Below, in pieces: positions 24,401 to 36,132 of a stretch of DNA of 64,000 nucleotides. This DNA is from Chiua virens (Eukaryota > Basidiomycota > Agaricomycetes > Boletales > Boletaceae): the NCBI GenBank assembly GCA_019787685.1, contig JAHNUO010000002.1:930001-994000 (forward strand), in the 5' to 3' direction. Each line of letters starts with the position of its first letter. Within the stretch, counting starts at the first letter, position 1. Below the pieces are notes generated by a model that saw nothing but the letters and a program-made list of their open reading frames with translations, did no database searches and was not told where the DNA came from. The position numbers were made by a program, and so were the translations under genes.

Positions 24401-25827
24401 CCACGTCGAACCAGTAATCAAGATGCTTGTAGGAGAGGACGCTAGGATGAGCGAGCATAGATGACGCATTGCTATGGTTTTCTATTGATACCTGGGGAGC
24501 GTTCGTGACGAAAATCTGCTGTGGCCGGTAAAATGGTCCAAAATGCTCGTCGAAGAACTCCTTCTGGATTTTGCTCTCAGAATCTGGGGCAACCCATAGT
24601 CTCACCGGATCAGTCTCTATATCGAATTTCTTCCAGCCGAGATTGAGCAGTCCAACGAGAGTGAAGACAAGCGAAAGCGTCAGGAAAGGCGAGGAAGCTG
24701 CCCAAAGACCAACACGATAGAAAGCGCGTCTCAACAGAGTATTCAGGCGATACTGCCGCGGTTGAGATGCCCCTATAGGATCCAGGAGTGTTGCGCCACG
24801 ACCGAGTGGTCGGGATTCCGTAGAGCGTGGCCCGAGAGATTCTTCCTGGTCATGGGAAAGCGATATGGCTCCGACCAACCCGCGGGTCTGTATCCTGGGT
24901 GACAGTGTAGATGATGCAGCGTCGACAGATAAGGCCATGCGTTCATATCGTTTTTCCCTCCGCCTCCGAATTGTAACTTGCAGAACGTAACCGATGAGGA
25001 ACGATGCAAGTGCGAGAGAATATACCAGAATCAACATGAACGACAAGCAGGTGAGAGGACCGACGTGGCAGGTAGGCTCCTGACCCGGAATGGGTATCTC
25101 AGGTAACACCTGACAGACGGCAGGACAGTCGATGCAAGTACATCGACTGGCCAAGTCGTTATCTGCGCAATTCCTGGGGATGGGATCTAACCGGGCAATT
25201 GGTGGGAGGGAAGTGGAAGGGAAATTGATCTGAAAGGGACTGCCGAGGTCCTTCTCGTCACCCAAGAACTTGAGGAATTCCGAATATGTCTTTGCTCCAC
25301 CTCCGATGAGATCCATGGCATAACCATTGGTAGCTCCAACCTGGACACTCTTGCAGCTGTCATAGAAACCTGAAGCAAACTGTTCTCCAACGAAGAAGTC
25401 TACAGTTTTGACCGCGGTCTCTCCGGAACTAGATATCTGCGTTTCTGTTATATTCAAGAAGGAGTGCTGCTGCGGGGAACAAGTGAACGAGCAGAAAAAT
25501 GACCTAAAATTGTTGCGGCAGGCAGGGCAGGATGAAATGAGAAGTTCCGCTTGCTGAAGAGAGTCACGTAGAGTTTCGACTTGGCCTGTGGAACAACAAA
25601 CTGGACCCTCGTAACCGCAAACAGAAGAGAGAAGGTCCCTAGCACGCTGGTTCTCGGGCTATAGTGAGCCAAGGTGTTAGCTTCACCTTATCCGATGTAT
25701 GAGAAAATCCGAACCAACTCACCTCAATTGGTGGACCGTCGTAGGGGCACGGCAACTGTTGCCCAAACCAACCTTTAGAGCCACAAGAGCCCCTCATAGC
25801 GCATTGACCTGAGTCATGGGGTACCAT
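21446..25827 (-). CDS. NCR1: NPC1-type sterol transporter
   Basis: Niemann-Pick C1 orthologue (yeast Ncr1), which moves sterol across the vacuolar/lysosomal membrane. The luminal N-terminal domain shows GQCAMRGSCGSKGWFG, LPCPYDGPPIE, CGYEGPVCCSTGQVETL and CPACRNNFRSFFCSFTCSP. The sterol-sensing region reads FVNSKFTLGLFGIGLVIL, IIAEVIPFLVLAVGVDNVF. The C-terminal Patched-like half holds NLNAISLVNLVISLGIAVEF, CAHVARAFM and the end QELDEEWMSNAIRNDAEYG. Introns follow PPIE, KRVE, IELGL, VDVGPS and RLLE. After SSLS one base (near 21864) must be skipped to reach RRMLGGQKERDERMWTALV. The start is unclear: a hydrophobic stretch LSLLFTAQLPFVRLVV precedes ATG 25827 but is itself preceded by an in-frame stop, so the first exon is probably missed. 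About 1,370 residues. Confidence 0.95.
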
Positions 25828-26017
25828 TGTGACGACCAACCGAACAAACGGAAGCTGAGCGGTGAATAGAAGGCTCAGCTAGAAGATTCCCAAAGTTCGA
25901 AAGAGGTTGCTGGTGTGGTGCATGCCGCTATTTATGTAACCACGTGATCCAACTGCTTCCGTCAGATTCGGAACGTACTTACGACCGGGTCATCTACATC
26001 CACCCTTGCGATGGCAG
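25828..26017. promoter_or_regulatory. Shared promoter of NPC1 and DPH1
   Basis: Head-to-head pair separated by 190 bp at most. It probably includes the missing signal-peptide exon of NPC1, since the codons just upstream of 25827 read as a signal sequence. Confidence 0.45.
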
Positions 26018-27718
26018 ATGAACAGAAACATTCCAACAGCCGCTTCGAAACCAAAGAAGCGCTTCGTAGGCTCAAAGTCGACTTGTGCCAACCAGGCATG
26101 GTTCTGCGATCACTCAATTCGCAAATCAGATCCCAGAAGAAATACTTACAGATCCACTCCTCAACCAAGCGATCACCCACTTGCCACCCAACTACTCATT
26201 CGAAATCCACAAGACGATACACCATGTCCGTAAGAACAAAGCCAGCATGGTCGCTCTTCAGATGCCCGAGGGTCTTCAGATGTTTGCGTGCACAATCGCG
26301 GACATCATCGAGCGGTGCGCAGGTGATCGTAGGGTTCCCGCCGGAGCGTTTCTCATCTTAATTGTATAATACCCTCGTCCAGGTTCACCGATGCACTAAC
26401 CGTCATCATGGGTGATGTTACGTATGGTGCTTGTTGCATCGACGATTACACAGCAGTCGCCTTGGGGTGCGATATGCTCGTGCATTATGGACACAGTTGT
26501 CTAGGTCCGTCTCCCTCCTCGGATATGAGTTGCGTTGTCTGAGCGGGATCTTAGTACCCATCGATCAAACGAGTATTAAGACGCTCTATGTATTCGTCGA
26601 GATAGCCATCGACTCTGCACATCTCGCAGACACAGTTCGCATGAACTTCCCGAGCGACCGCGCTACATTCTACGAACAGCTCATCAACTCAGAGGAGAAT
26701 GATGCAAGCATAATTGCTGGCCAGCAGATCGGGAAAACTCGATATCTTCGCATTCAAGGATCCTCATTCGGCAGTGATGCTCCAAAGCACAAGTGTTCTG
26801 AACAGTCCCCACGGATGTCACCCGAAGTGCCAACTCGACTAGCATTAGTTTCAACTATACAATTTGTCTCTGCTTTGCAAAAACTCAAAGAAGACCTTGC
26901 TCTAGGCCACGGAGGCCACGAGGAGTCCAGTTTTTGGACTGGCAGATATGATGCCACAATACCACGTTCAAAACCGCTTTCGCCAGGGGAAATCTTAGGC
27001 TGCACAGCTCCGATTCTTGACGAGGTTGATGCACTCTTGTAGGTTTGCTATGCTTGGTTTCAAAATCCGGCTGAAGCAGTACAGATATCTTGGGGATGGT
27101 CGTTTTCATCTAGAATCGATCATGATTGCAAATCCTACCGTCCCCGCCTTCCGATATGATCCTTACTCAAAGAAACTTACTCGAGAGCACTACAATCACC
27201 CCGAGATGCGTAGAATCCGACACCAGGCTGTTCAATCTGCTCGCGAGAGCATTGCCTCGCTTCCTGAATCGCTTGACTCGACGGACCAAGATCCCGTAGC
27301 CAAGCTGTCCCCGCCGATGCAACACCCCACAACTTGGGGTGTTGTTTTGGGGACGCTCGGACGCCAAGGCAGTTTCAGACAACTAAAGGCAATCACGCAT
27401 CAACTTTCATTATCTCGTGCTCCCGTACCCTATGTGCCAATCTTACTTTCCGAGTTGTCTCCTGCAAGGCTCTCGTTGTTCGATCCGCACATATCGATTT
27501 TCGTACAAACATCGTGTCCACGGCTATCTATCGATTGGGGTTACGCGTTCACTCGACCCCTATTGAGTCCATACGAGACTAACGTGGCGTTGGGGCGAGC
27601 AATCGGCTGGATGAACGAGGCGAGTGAAAAGGAAGAATCGAAAAACGAAGCATATCCAATGGATTTTTATCAAGCTGGGACTCCATGGGCTGTTTCCAGA
27701 TTGAAGGGCTCGTTTTAA
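26018..27718 (+). CDS. DPH1: Diphthamide synthesis protein Dph1
   Basis: Dph1 with Dph2 is the [4Fe-4S] radical enzyme that transfers the aminocarboxypropyl group of S-adenosylmethionine to elongation factor 2. Landmarks: [126 protein letters not shown] and [14 protein letters not shown]. The three cluster cysteines are those in ACCIDD, LGCTAP and TSCPRLS. Introns: after IIER (to 26382), after CLV, and about 27040-27081. The ATG at 26018 is in frame with KPKKRFVG; the ATG at 26011 is not. Between 26068 and 26100 a +1 change is needed to reach NQIPEE. An intron 26066-26129 would fit the frame but would delete conserved residues. Confidence 0.95.
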
Positions 27719-27823
27719 AGTACATAGTGCCTGTGATAATCCAAGGAGCATATAATCGCATGTCTCTGTTAGTTACTTGAGAGTTATTGAATTTCATCTT
27801 ACGCCAGCCGGGCCCAGCCGTCA

Positions 27824-30800
27824 TCAAAATCTCCCAGGTTTGATCATGATCGGTTTGCATTGCCAGGAAAATGTACAAGTCTCAAATGAGATACCGAACA
27901 ACCGGTAAGCTGAAAACTTAAACGCTGTAGCAAAAACATCAGCTTATAGGAGACCAAGGTTGGATGATGAACATACCCATAAGCGTACTCGACTTCATCC
28001 ACCCCGCCACCTGAATTGAAAGGTCCAGATGGTTCCCTTGGGATAGGGCCCAGCTCGGGTTCATCTTCGTCATCCAGGTCAACAGCACTGCCATCGTCCA
28101 AACCGAAGGGTAACACGGGGCGAAGGCCACCTCCAGAGCTTGATCGACGCCCAGCGGGCGATTTGGGAAGGGCGGCCATAGTCTTCGGGCTCATGTGCTT
28201 ATTGCCAGGGAGGTGACAACCCGACTTGATGGATCAAAAGGTGGCATGCTTACCTCCCAATTGTTCAAATTTTCGTCCGGAATATCACGATCCTCTCTAC
28301 CTTCTAACCTTGCGTCATCACCAAGATCACCGATAGACACAACACTGTCGCTGTCGCTAATATTGTCCGTCATGTTGGATACAAATTCAGGGAGTCGATG
28401 CCATGCCGAATTTGAAGTCGAAGGCAATGGAGGTACTTGTTCATCTGACCAGCCTAGGTCAGACAGATACTCTTCATACTCCTCCTCGAATGCAAGGTCC
28501 TCCGTGGTGTAGGGTAAGAAAATTGATGGGTCTGGAGCTTGTGAGCGAGGCGGTGGGAAGACATCGGCTTCGACGACATTTGGCGTTCCGAGAGGCCGAA
28601 TCATGTTTCCCAGATCCAAGCCAGGGGGTAAACCTTCTAGATTGTGGGTGATGCTAACCGAACGACGATGGGCTTGGGTATGCTGGTTTGCGGCTTGTGC
28701 GCCATACCGCTCGGTGTTGTCTATCAATACTATGTTCAATAGTCCCGGGCTAGGCAGGCAGAAACTTACAAAACTTGACCAAGTGACGGAGAGCTTGTTC
28801 CTGTGCCTGTGTTCTCGTATGAGCTAACTACAAAGCAACAGGCAACGGGTGGTACCTGAGCATCAGAAACATCATCGACCTCATTACCAGTCAACCATTC
28901 ATCACGCAGGTCAGGTCTACAGTTCAGGTAAATCGAGGTTATAACCTTCATGTTCGCTGCGGAGTCATCAGAACATACGAGATGAAGATGGATGTTCTCT
29001 TACATTGTCGCCACTTGCGACCACAGAAAGGCACCTGACTCTTGATCAGCTTCAGGACATGGAGTTGCAACATCGGATGGGGGACACGAAGAACCCGTTT
29101 AAGTACGGCCTAGAATGAGGCAGATCAGCCGTGGTATTCGGTTCCGCATTCGTCTACTCACAGAACTTTTGTATTGAACCAACATCCATATGCGGTGCGA
29201 CCGACTCTTCGACAACTTCTGCATGATCTTGGCGAAGTTGATGGCCGAGAAAAAGTTTCGCCACGAAAATTCAGTGAGCATTTCCACCTCCTCCTCGTGT
29301 TTCTGTCCATTCGGCAAGGTCTTGGATTGCAAGACGATATGGGAAGCCGCACGTTGTCTCTCTTCCTGCATGCGGGGCGCAACGCGTGCATGGTGAATCT
29401 GGCAGTAACGGAAGAAGCTGATATCCGTTAGTTCACATGGTACGGAGATTATCAATCACTCACTTGTGGTCAGGAGAATCGGCCTTGGAAACAACCGATG
29501 CTGAAACTTCTTGCAAACCGAACATCTTCAAGATGAGCAGTAGGCAATTCGTATCGAGTAAGAGTTGCCCAAGATGATGGAATTTCATTGCATCTAGTCA
29601 ACATACTTTCATAGTTATTGGTTAAGAATCAACAAATCACTTACGAGATGCCTTGAACCATTTCAGTGTCAGTAGCAAGATAGCAGAGACTGCTTTAGAA
29701 GTGATCTCGCGGTGTCGGGTAACATCCAGGTCGTCAAGAGTGGGTGGAGGGGGTGGGGGCTGTTCAGGTGCTGAGTCAAAGATGTAAGCGATATACAGTG
29801 GCAACCCCATCAACTGTCGGACTTACGCGAAGCCACACCAGGCGGAAACACAGAAGAAGTGGAAGACTGAGGGAGTTGTTGCTGACCTGTTCCGGCGGAA
29901 ACGGTTGCCAACAACAATTTCAGCAGCACCAGAACCCAGCCGGACAATACTGGAAGAACAGAGCTCTAGGATTGGATATATCAGCGTCCAGTTGCAACGC
30001 TCGAATAGTTGCATACGTATATCACTTCGACTCTTTTCAAGCGTTTGAGATCCTCTTTCCTTTCTCTGGATTTCCGTTCCTCCCCACTTGATTTGGCTTC
30101 GGTATGGGCTGTCTCGGCCTCTGCAATCTTTGTGTCAAGCAACGCAACATCAGTCAATGCTTCGACATTCTCAGGATCCTGTGGCGGACGTTAGACAACG
30201 TGTAAGCTCCAAGGAGTGGGTGGGAATCAGACCTCCAACGTTGCCTTCGACGGTTCAGCATCATTTTCTGACCCCGGTAAATGTTCCAGTCCACTTTCCG
30301 CAGTCATGCATTGCTCCCTAGTGCGCCACATTTGCCACAACGAAAGACTTACATACATATGTCGGTTGTAGAGTTTGTCGGCCTCATCGATAGCGAAGGG
30401 AACCAGCCGAACATTGTTAGGGCCAAAACGGCTTTTCCGAGAGAATGGGAACAAGAATGGTCGATTTTGATCAGTCTGATATTGCTGCTTTTTTGGCTTC
30501 GGAGATGGCGGCTGGTGATGGCGCAGGAGTTGCGGACTGTGGATTGGGGCGGAAGGCTGTGTTTTGAGCTTGCTGCTGGAATGGCTGACTCAAGCTTCCT
30601 GACATTGGTGATTGATGTTCCGGATCATCGTGGTGATAGTGATGGCGAACTGGAATGGGTGAATATGCATGTGCCAATTTCACCAGGGGAAAGGATAACG
30701 TAGATTTGCGTTGAGCGATCTCCGTAGCACGGATAGTTGGGTCGGGTGGAGGTGTAAAAGTTGGGTACTTGACAGACGTTTCTTGATGGAATGCTTCGAG

Positions 30801-32105
30801 ATCGAATGGTGTACATTTTATAGCGACGACTAGGAAGACGTGAGACCAACCGGTGCAGCCTGAATAGAGTGAGTTCACCTTCATGTGGCACTGGCGACAA
30901 CGATGCAAGCTCCCGAGCATGTTTTTTCACGCGTATCAACTCTCTGATACCTCCACAACATGCAAGCAAAGTCTTCCATAGGACGAGAAGAAGCTACGAA
31001 TGGTAAGAATATGGCTGGTGACTGGAAACGTGGAAACACACCTTCTTGATTGGATAGCCTTTGGCACTCTTATCTTTCAACCCGGATACGACGTTGAACA
31101 GGTAGACTGGTAATGGAGGGTCCATGCTCACTAGAAAGTCGTCCTTAGGGATGGGGTCTGTGGATCCGAGAGCAATCAAGTAACACTTACTGAGCTCATC
31201 CGCAAAATCGTCCCGCTCTTTGAAAATTTCGATTAAATGATACATCATCCCCAGATACACTGAAATTTCAGTGGTGAACTCTTCCAAGAGGTCAGCTTTT
31301 TCTGCAAGGGTGATCTGGAAGTGAGCCGTATCTGCATCTGAAAGCGAACTGGCGGGATTCGATTAGAAAGCGACGACAAACATCGATTCGGACGCGTACC
31401 AAAGTAGGTCGTGCTTTTGGCTGGCGATCTTCATAGATTCGACAATTGTATTCAAACCATTCGCGCTCCGGACCACCTTGCAATTTTCGTATATCCAGTG
31501 GAGCTGGTGCTCTGGCGATGTCGTTTCCGCGAACGTACCTAATGGGACGCGACATGAATGAATGTCGAGGCAACGCGTTCGGAAGCAAATGACCTTGAAG
31601 CACGTAAAAGAGACGACGGGCATTTGTAAAGCGTATTTCGGCATCACGATGCTCGAGGCTCTCCAAAAGCAAATCTACATGAGTCCTCCTCTGTGCATCT
31701 GTCGTTTCTGGATTTGTCCATTCTAAGGGAAGAAGGCAAGATCGGCATGAAGGGGAGGGATCGTCGAGTTGAGCAACGTACCACCAGGAAATGAACCTTG
31801 CCATGCTTTCAGATTTTCGGCGACCTGCGGCATTTCTACGTACGAGTAAAACTCGTCAATTTCGTTCATTACGGTATCTTCGTCATCGTAGCGGAAATCA
31901 TAAAACGATTGCTGTGAAACACGCGCACGGTCAACAACCGATCGGTGAGCTAAATGCACATGATGTGGCCTGCCTTGGGCTTGGGTGCAGAGGTGACCAT
32001 AGCCCTGAGCTGCCCGAGCGTGATTGAGTCCAGCCCAAGTTGCTGTATGCTGGGGGTTGTGTCTTGCGCGTCGCCTCCCGGAGGAGGGGCGAAAACCAAG
32101 CTCAT
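27824..32105 (-). CDS. FAR11: Far11/STRIP1 homologue (STRIPAK subunit)
   Basis: Scaffold of the striatin-interacting phosphatase and kinase complex, which in filamentous fungi acts in cell fusion and fruiting-body development. Start ATG 32105: MSLVFAPPPGGDAQD, then LGLDSITLGQLRAMVTS. After a GC-AG intron (31973-31912) comes FYDFRYDDEDTVMNEIDEFY, SYVEMPQVAENLKAWQGSFP, and rebuilt across introns GEWTNPETTDAQRR, LLLESLEHRDAEIRF, HQLHWIYENCKVVRS, YHLIEIFKERDDFADEL, WKTLLACCGGIRELI (N1221 region). The later half has RLVPFAIDEADKLYNRHMY, HPMLQLHVLKLIKSQVP and WRQSNMKVITSIYLN (DUF3402 region), then acidic, Ser-rich text. In a six-A run near 30489-30494 one base must be skipped (SEAKKQQYQTDQNRPFLF). 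The final exon and stop are tentative. Confidence 0.93.
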
Positions 32106-32740
32106 GATTGATGATGGTCAAGGATGTAAATGGTTTACGAAAAAACAACGACAAACAAAAGAGCTAACTTTGTTCTTGGAAGCACATGGTCATCGATAAG
32201 TAGCGGTCAGACGACGTGTCGGCTCGGCGATGGCCAAGGATGAGTCATTGTGTGAGAAATGATAACATAATCAAACTAATACCGGGTAGTATAAAATCAA
32301 AAAATTAGGGAAACTCTTTCCAGGTCCGTTTTGGCTGTGGATCGTCCTCAGCCAACAACTCTCTCCCCCTTCTGGCTCCACCCTTCGTCTGTGACAGCGT
32401 CGGCGCCGTTGGGATCGACAAACAGCTCCAGTCGAGGCCATCGCCCCCATCGTTCCCTACCCCTCCCGGTACTAGGCTTCATCTCACAGCGTCTGTTTCT
32501 GGTCTTCCCTTGGAGCAAGTCAAAAGGCACGCCTTTGTTGCGCGTTAGCCACTTCTCTCCCAGTCTCTTCCATTTTCTTTTATTCTACTCTTCCGTCTCC
32601 CCGGATTTTTTACGACTCATCTTACGACCCTTCCGCCTTCACTCCTCGTTCAAGGAGCCGGGCCTATTTACGTCAGAGATCGATCTGCCCCCGCGACTTC
32701 GCACTTGGGCAGTCGAACCTCTGTCTTTGTTCTTCTGCAG
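32106..32740. promoter_or_regulatory. Divergent promoter and ATG-free leader of cyclin gene 1
   Basis: TATAAAA at 32290-32296 is followed by more than 440 bases without a single ATG on the plus strand, rich in C/T runs, ending ttcttctgcag directly before the ATG at 32741. The ending resembles a 3' splice site, so a 5'UTR intron may end at the start codon. Confidence 0.5.
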
Positions 32741-35105
32741 ATGCCAGTCCCAGTCCCACCTGTCCCTACCGCACACCCCGTCCACAAGTGTAACAAATCT
32801 GGAGACCCTACAGCCCCACAGTCTTCGGTCTTTCACCTCCTGAAGCACACGCTTCCGCTGTCTCCAACGGGCCCACCCCCGTCCTTTGGCAGTCGTGAGC
32901 AGTGGATTAATTCCTTACCGTCGTGGAGAAGAACAAAAGCTCGCTACGTTTGGGAGACCGGTTCAGAACCCGCAGCTCCCGCGGAGCCTCGTCAGGGTTT
33001 TTCTAAAGGGTTGGCTGGCGCGGTCGACGCGCCCGCCATTAAAGGAACCCACGTGCAAACGTGTATTCCGCCCCCGAATACTTTGTTGGCGAGTTTCAGT
33101 TCCGAAATGCCTTCGTGTAGCCCCACTGCCTATGACCATTCTATCAGTCCGGAACGCCGTCAGGAACGTCAAAAGACTCCGTCTGGCGAGTTTGTGACGT
33201 GTCCTTCCCCTCCCTTTGCAGAGTTGATTGGTACACGTCCGTGGTCCCATGCCCCGGATCTATATCTCGAGGACGATGGTGGCCTATTCGCACCCATCCT
33301 AGAAGACGACTCTCCTGACATGACGAACGGTGATGTAGGCTCGAGCCCCATCGAACCAGTCACCCCTTTTGGAGATTACGTCGATCGGGTAGTAGCTACT
33401 TCGGATGCCACAGTTCTCCATGACTATCTGTCGCAAGAACTTCAAGTACCTGTTTCAGTCAACTATGGCTCCCAGTTCTGTTACTTTCCCCCGTATCCAC
33501 CTGTAGAGGCGAAGGAAGAGTTGGTTGTCACTGTAAACGAACCTCCTCCATCCGCGGCTTCAATCCAGAGGCAGCTCGCCGAACCCATGGCAGAATGGCT
33601 TGTCTCGTACGTATGGAAGGTTTGTACGAACGCGCTTGTGCTTCCCCACACGTTTGCTCCATATACGTAAGCTCGTTGTTATGCGCCCCCTATAATTGTG
33701 TGTTGACCAGTATCGTCAGGCTTCCAAATGCGCCACAACTTTGTCAGCCAGTGCCGTTGCACCTCATCGCCCGAGTTCATTCCTTGTTGATGTCGACGCT
33801 TCTCCAGCCATCAGCAATGTTGTTAGCATTATGGTACATCGTGCGGTTACCTGTCTACTTCGGTGCAGCTGGTTTAGGCCCGGAACATGTTAAGGAACGG
33901 CGTTTTAGGGCCGAGTTGCTCAACAATACGCGCGAAATCGCCAATGGCGAATCTGTGGAGGTTACTGCCACTTTCAGGCTGATTGTCTTAGGCTGCATGT
34001 TGGCAAACAAGTGGCTGGATGACCATACATTCTCTAACAAGACTTGGTATGTTTTGTCTGGAACATTAGGCATTTGTTTTTCACTAATATTGCCCGCAGG
34101 CATACTATTTCTAATGTCCCTGTGCAGTTACTCAACAAACTCGAGTATTTCGCCCTAGACATTTTTTCGTACGATCTGTCGATCTCTCCGTCTGCCTGGT
34201 CTCGCTGGCTCAGCCATTTACTCTCATACCATCACTCCCTCACTACGACCACGTACCCTCAACCCATTGCGCGTCCAGCCTCTAACCCCAATGGGCTCAT
34301 TCGAAAAACCATCCAGGAAATCATGGAGGCCCCACTTGGCCATTCTATGAATGAGCCTGTATTCCTCCTTGGTGTGGAGCAAAGACTCAAGGAGAAGCTT
34401 GGACTTGCCGCTTTTTCGCACGAATCTGAGACTTTCGACATTGATCTAGATGAGGATGGTCCTCTCCGGGAGGAATACTTTCCCAGGCGTCGAGTTGGAA
34501 ATGGAGATTCTTCAGCTGATCGTAGCTCAGGGCTTCGCCATGGTTCCCAAAATAGCGCTCCGGTGCATCATCCCGTGTTGCCTCTGCAGGGTAGTGTCAG
34601 CTTGCCGCCACCTGCCAAATGGAGTCCTGCTGGCGATGAGCCAATATCTCGCCCATCTGGTCATACTGATCCGATATATCTACCGGCCCAACCCTCCCTC
34701 GCCCCGCGCTTTGTTGGCACGATTCCGACGGTTTATCACCCTTGGCCCACCGCCACCCCGCTGTATGCACCGTTTAGGCATCACCCGGAGCGTGATTACG
34801 CGGCGAACGCAATTCCTGTTCCACACTATGCGTATTGGGCTCCTATGAGTGCTTCTTCCGCAGTGCAACATCCTCAGTCTCTATGCGCCTCTACTGACTA
34901 CTATGCTGGTCCTAATCGCGGATATTCCCTTCCAGGGTTTGATTACAGGCGTAGCGACGTTCGCTTGATATCTGATAGAGCTGGGTGCCACCCTCAGCCG
35001 ACGGCCTCCTGGACTCCGCTGCACCAGTATGGCTACGTCACTAAACAGGCGCTTGCTCCACATCCTGCACCATTGAACTACCGATCGAGTTGGATACGAG
35101 TTTAA
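32741..35105 (+). CDS. Cyclin-domain protein (Pcl-like), gene 1
   Basis: Three exons (32741-33666, 33711-34046, 34100-35105) give 755 residues, frame intact. A 300-residue Pro/Ser-rich N-terminus leads to the cyclin box at about residues 285-455: QLAEPMAEWLVSYVWKVCTN, LLMSTLLQPSAMLLALWYI, FRAELLNNTREIAN, FRLIVLGCMLANKWLDDHTF, SNKTWHTISNVPVQLLNKLE and FALDIFSYDLSIS. LANKWLDDHTFSNKTW is typical of Pho80/Pcl-type fungal cyclins. The C-terminus is Pro/Tyr/His-rich and disordered. It should partner a cyclin-dependent kinase; which one is not visible. A paralogous cyclin gene lies 5 kb away beyond UBA1. Confidence 0.87.
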
Positions 35106-36132
35106 CGCATTTCCCGCTCCTCCAACTATAGGCAGTCGATCATCCCACATAGATTTTGTTTCACATCAGCTTCGTTTCGCCATCGTAAATGCTGCACCTG
35201 GACCGACGTATGGTGCCCTAATTTCCGCTCTCTAACTCATGCATGCCCGCTCTCTTGAGGCTTGTCAATACTGGATTGCTCTCGTCTCCAGCACTGTTTA
35301 TACATTTCGGGTCCTCGCTATGAAGACATATCCATCCCGTCTCGCGGACCATGAACTCCTGTTATCTTTCGACATTTGACATTTCGACCGCGTAAACGTT
35401 ATTTATGCAGGTCACCGTTCGCCTCTGGATCGACCCAGTCGTCTTTCGGAGGAAGGTCGATATCCCGGACTATCTTCCTGTCTCATCGTTGTTCATGGAT
35501 TGAACATTCTCGGCCAGTCGATTCGTTGTTTTCATCGTCGATGTATCAATTTTCATTCGGTACTTCACGTCACTAACCTAATCAGCCTTTTGACGACTTA
35601 GCCTCGTGCCTTTTATCTCCTTTATCCCTTCTTGCTACGGTTTTCCGAAAACGTCACGAAATTACACAAAAATACGCAGAAAATCAAGATACATCACAAA
35701 AATATTTCGTCCGCTTCTTTCTACCGCTTCCTTCATTTTCCCTGTTGCAAGTCGTTTTTGGCTTCTCGCCGACTATCGCGTTCCTGCAGCTCGCCCATCC
35801 TTGGGATTGTGATTGCCAGTGCAACTTCACTTTCTCATTCTTTCTGCATGTGCCTTCATGGGTAAGTAGATATATACCTTCCGGGAAGAATTAGTATGGT
35901 ACTTAGGTCACAGTACTTGAACGTTTGAACCTCCACAATTTCCGAAATATATGCTGTCACTCGAACTTGCTGGATTATTGTTCTGTTACTAAAGCGCGAC
36001 TCAGGTTCCGATCATCGAGGTTGGACACTAGGAAGAAGTCTGAAGACACCACAGATAACTTGCGGTTGATCACGCCATTGCAATATGGATCTCTTCTATA
36101 TTACATTACAACATCACAAGCTTCTTCAAGGT
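35106..36132. other. Intergenic, about 1 kb, no gene seen
   Basis: Lies between the convergent cyclin gene 1 and UBA1. T/C-rich on the plus strand with frequent stops in all frames; short frames show no family features. A long 3'UTR of the cyclin gene or a non-coding transcript is possible. Confidence 0.5.

Noticed and set aside
26066..26129. Possible intron explaining the DPH1 frame change
   Set aside because: It fits frame and GT-AG, but would delete conserved VG and ANQ residues and has weak sites; kept only as an alternative.
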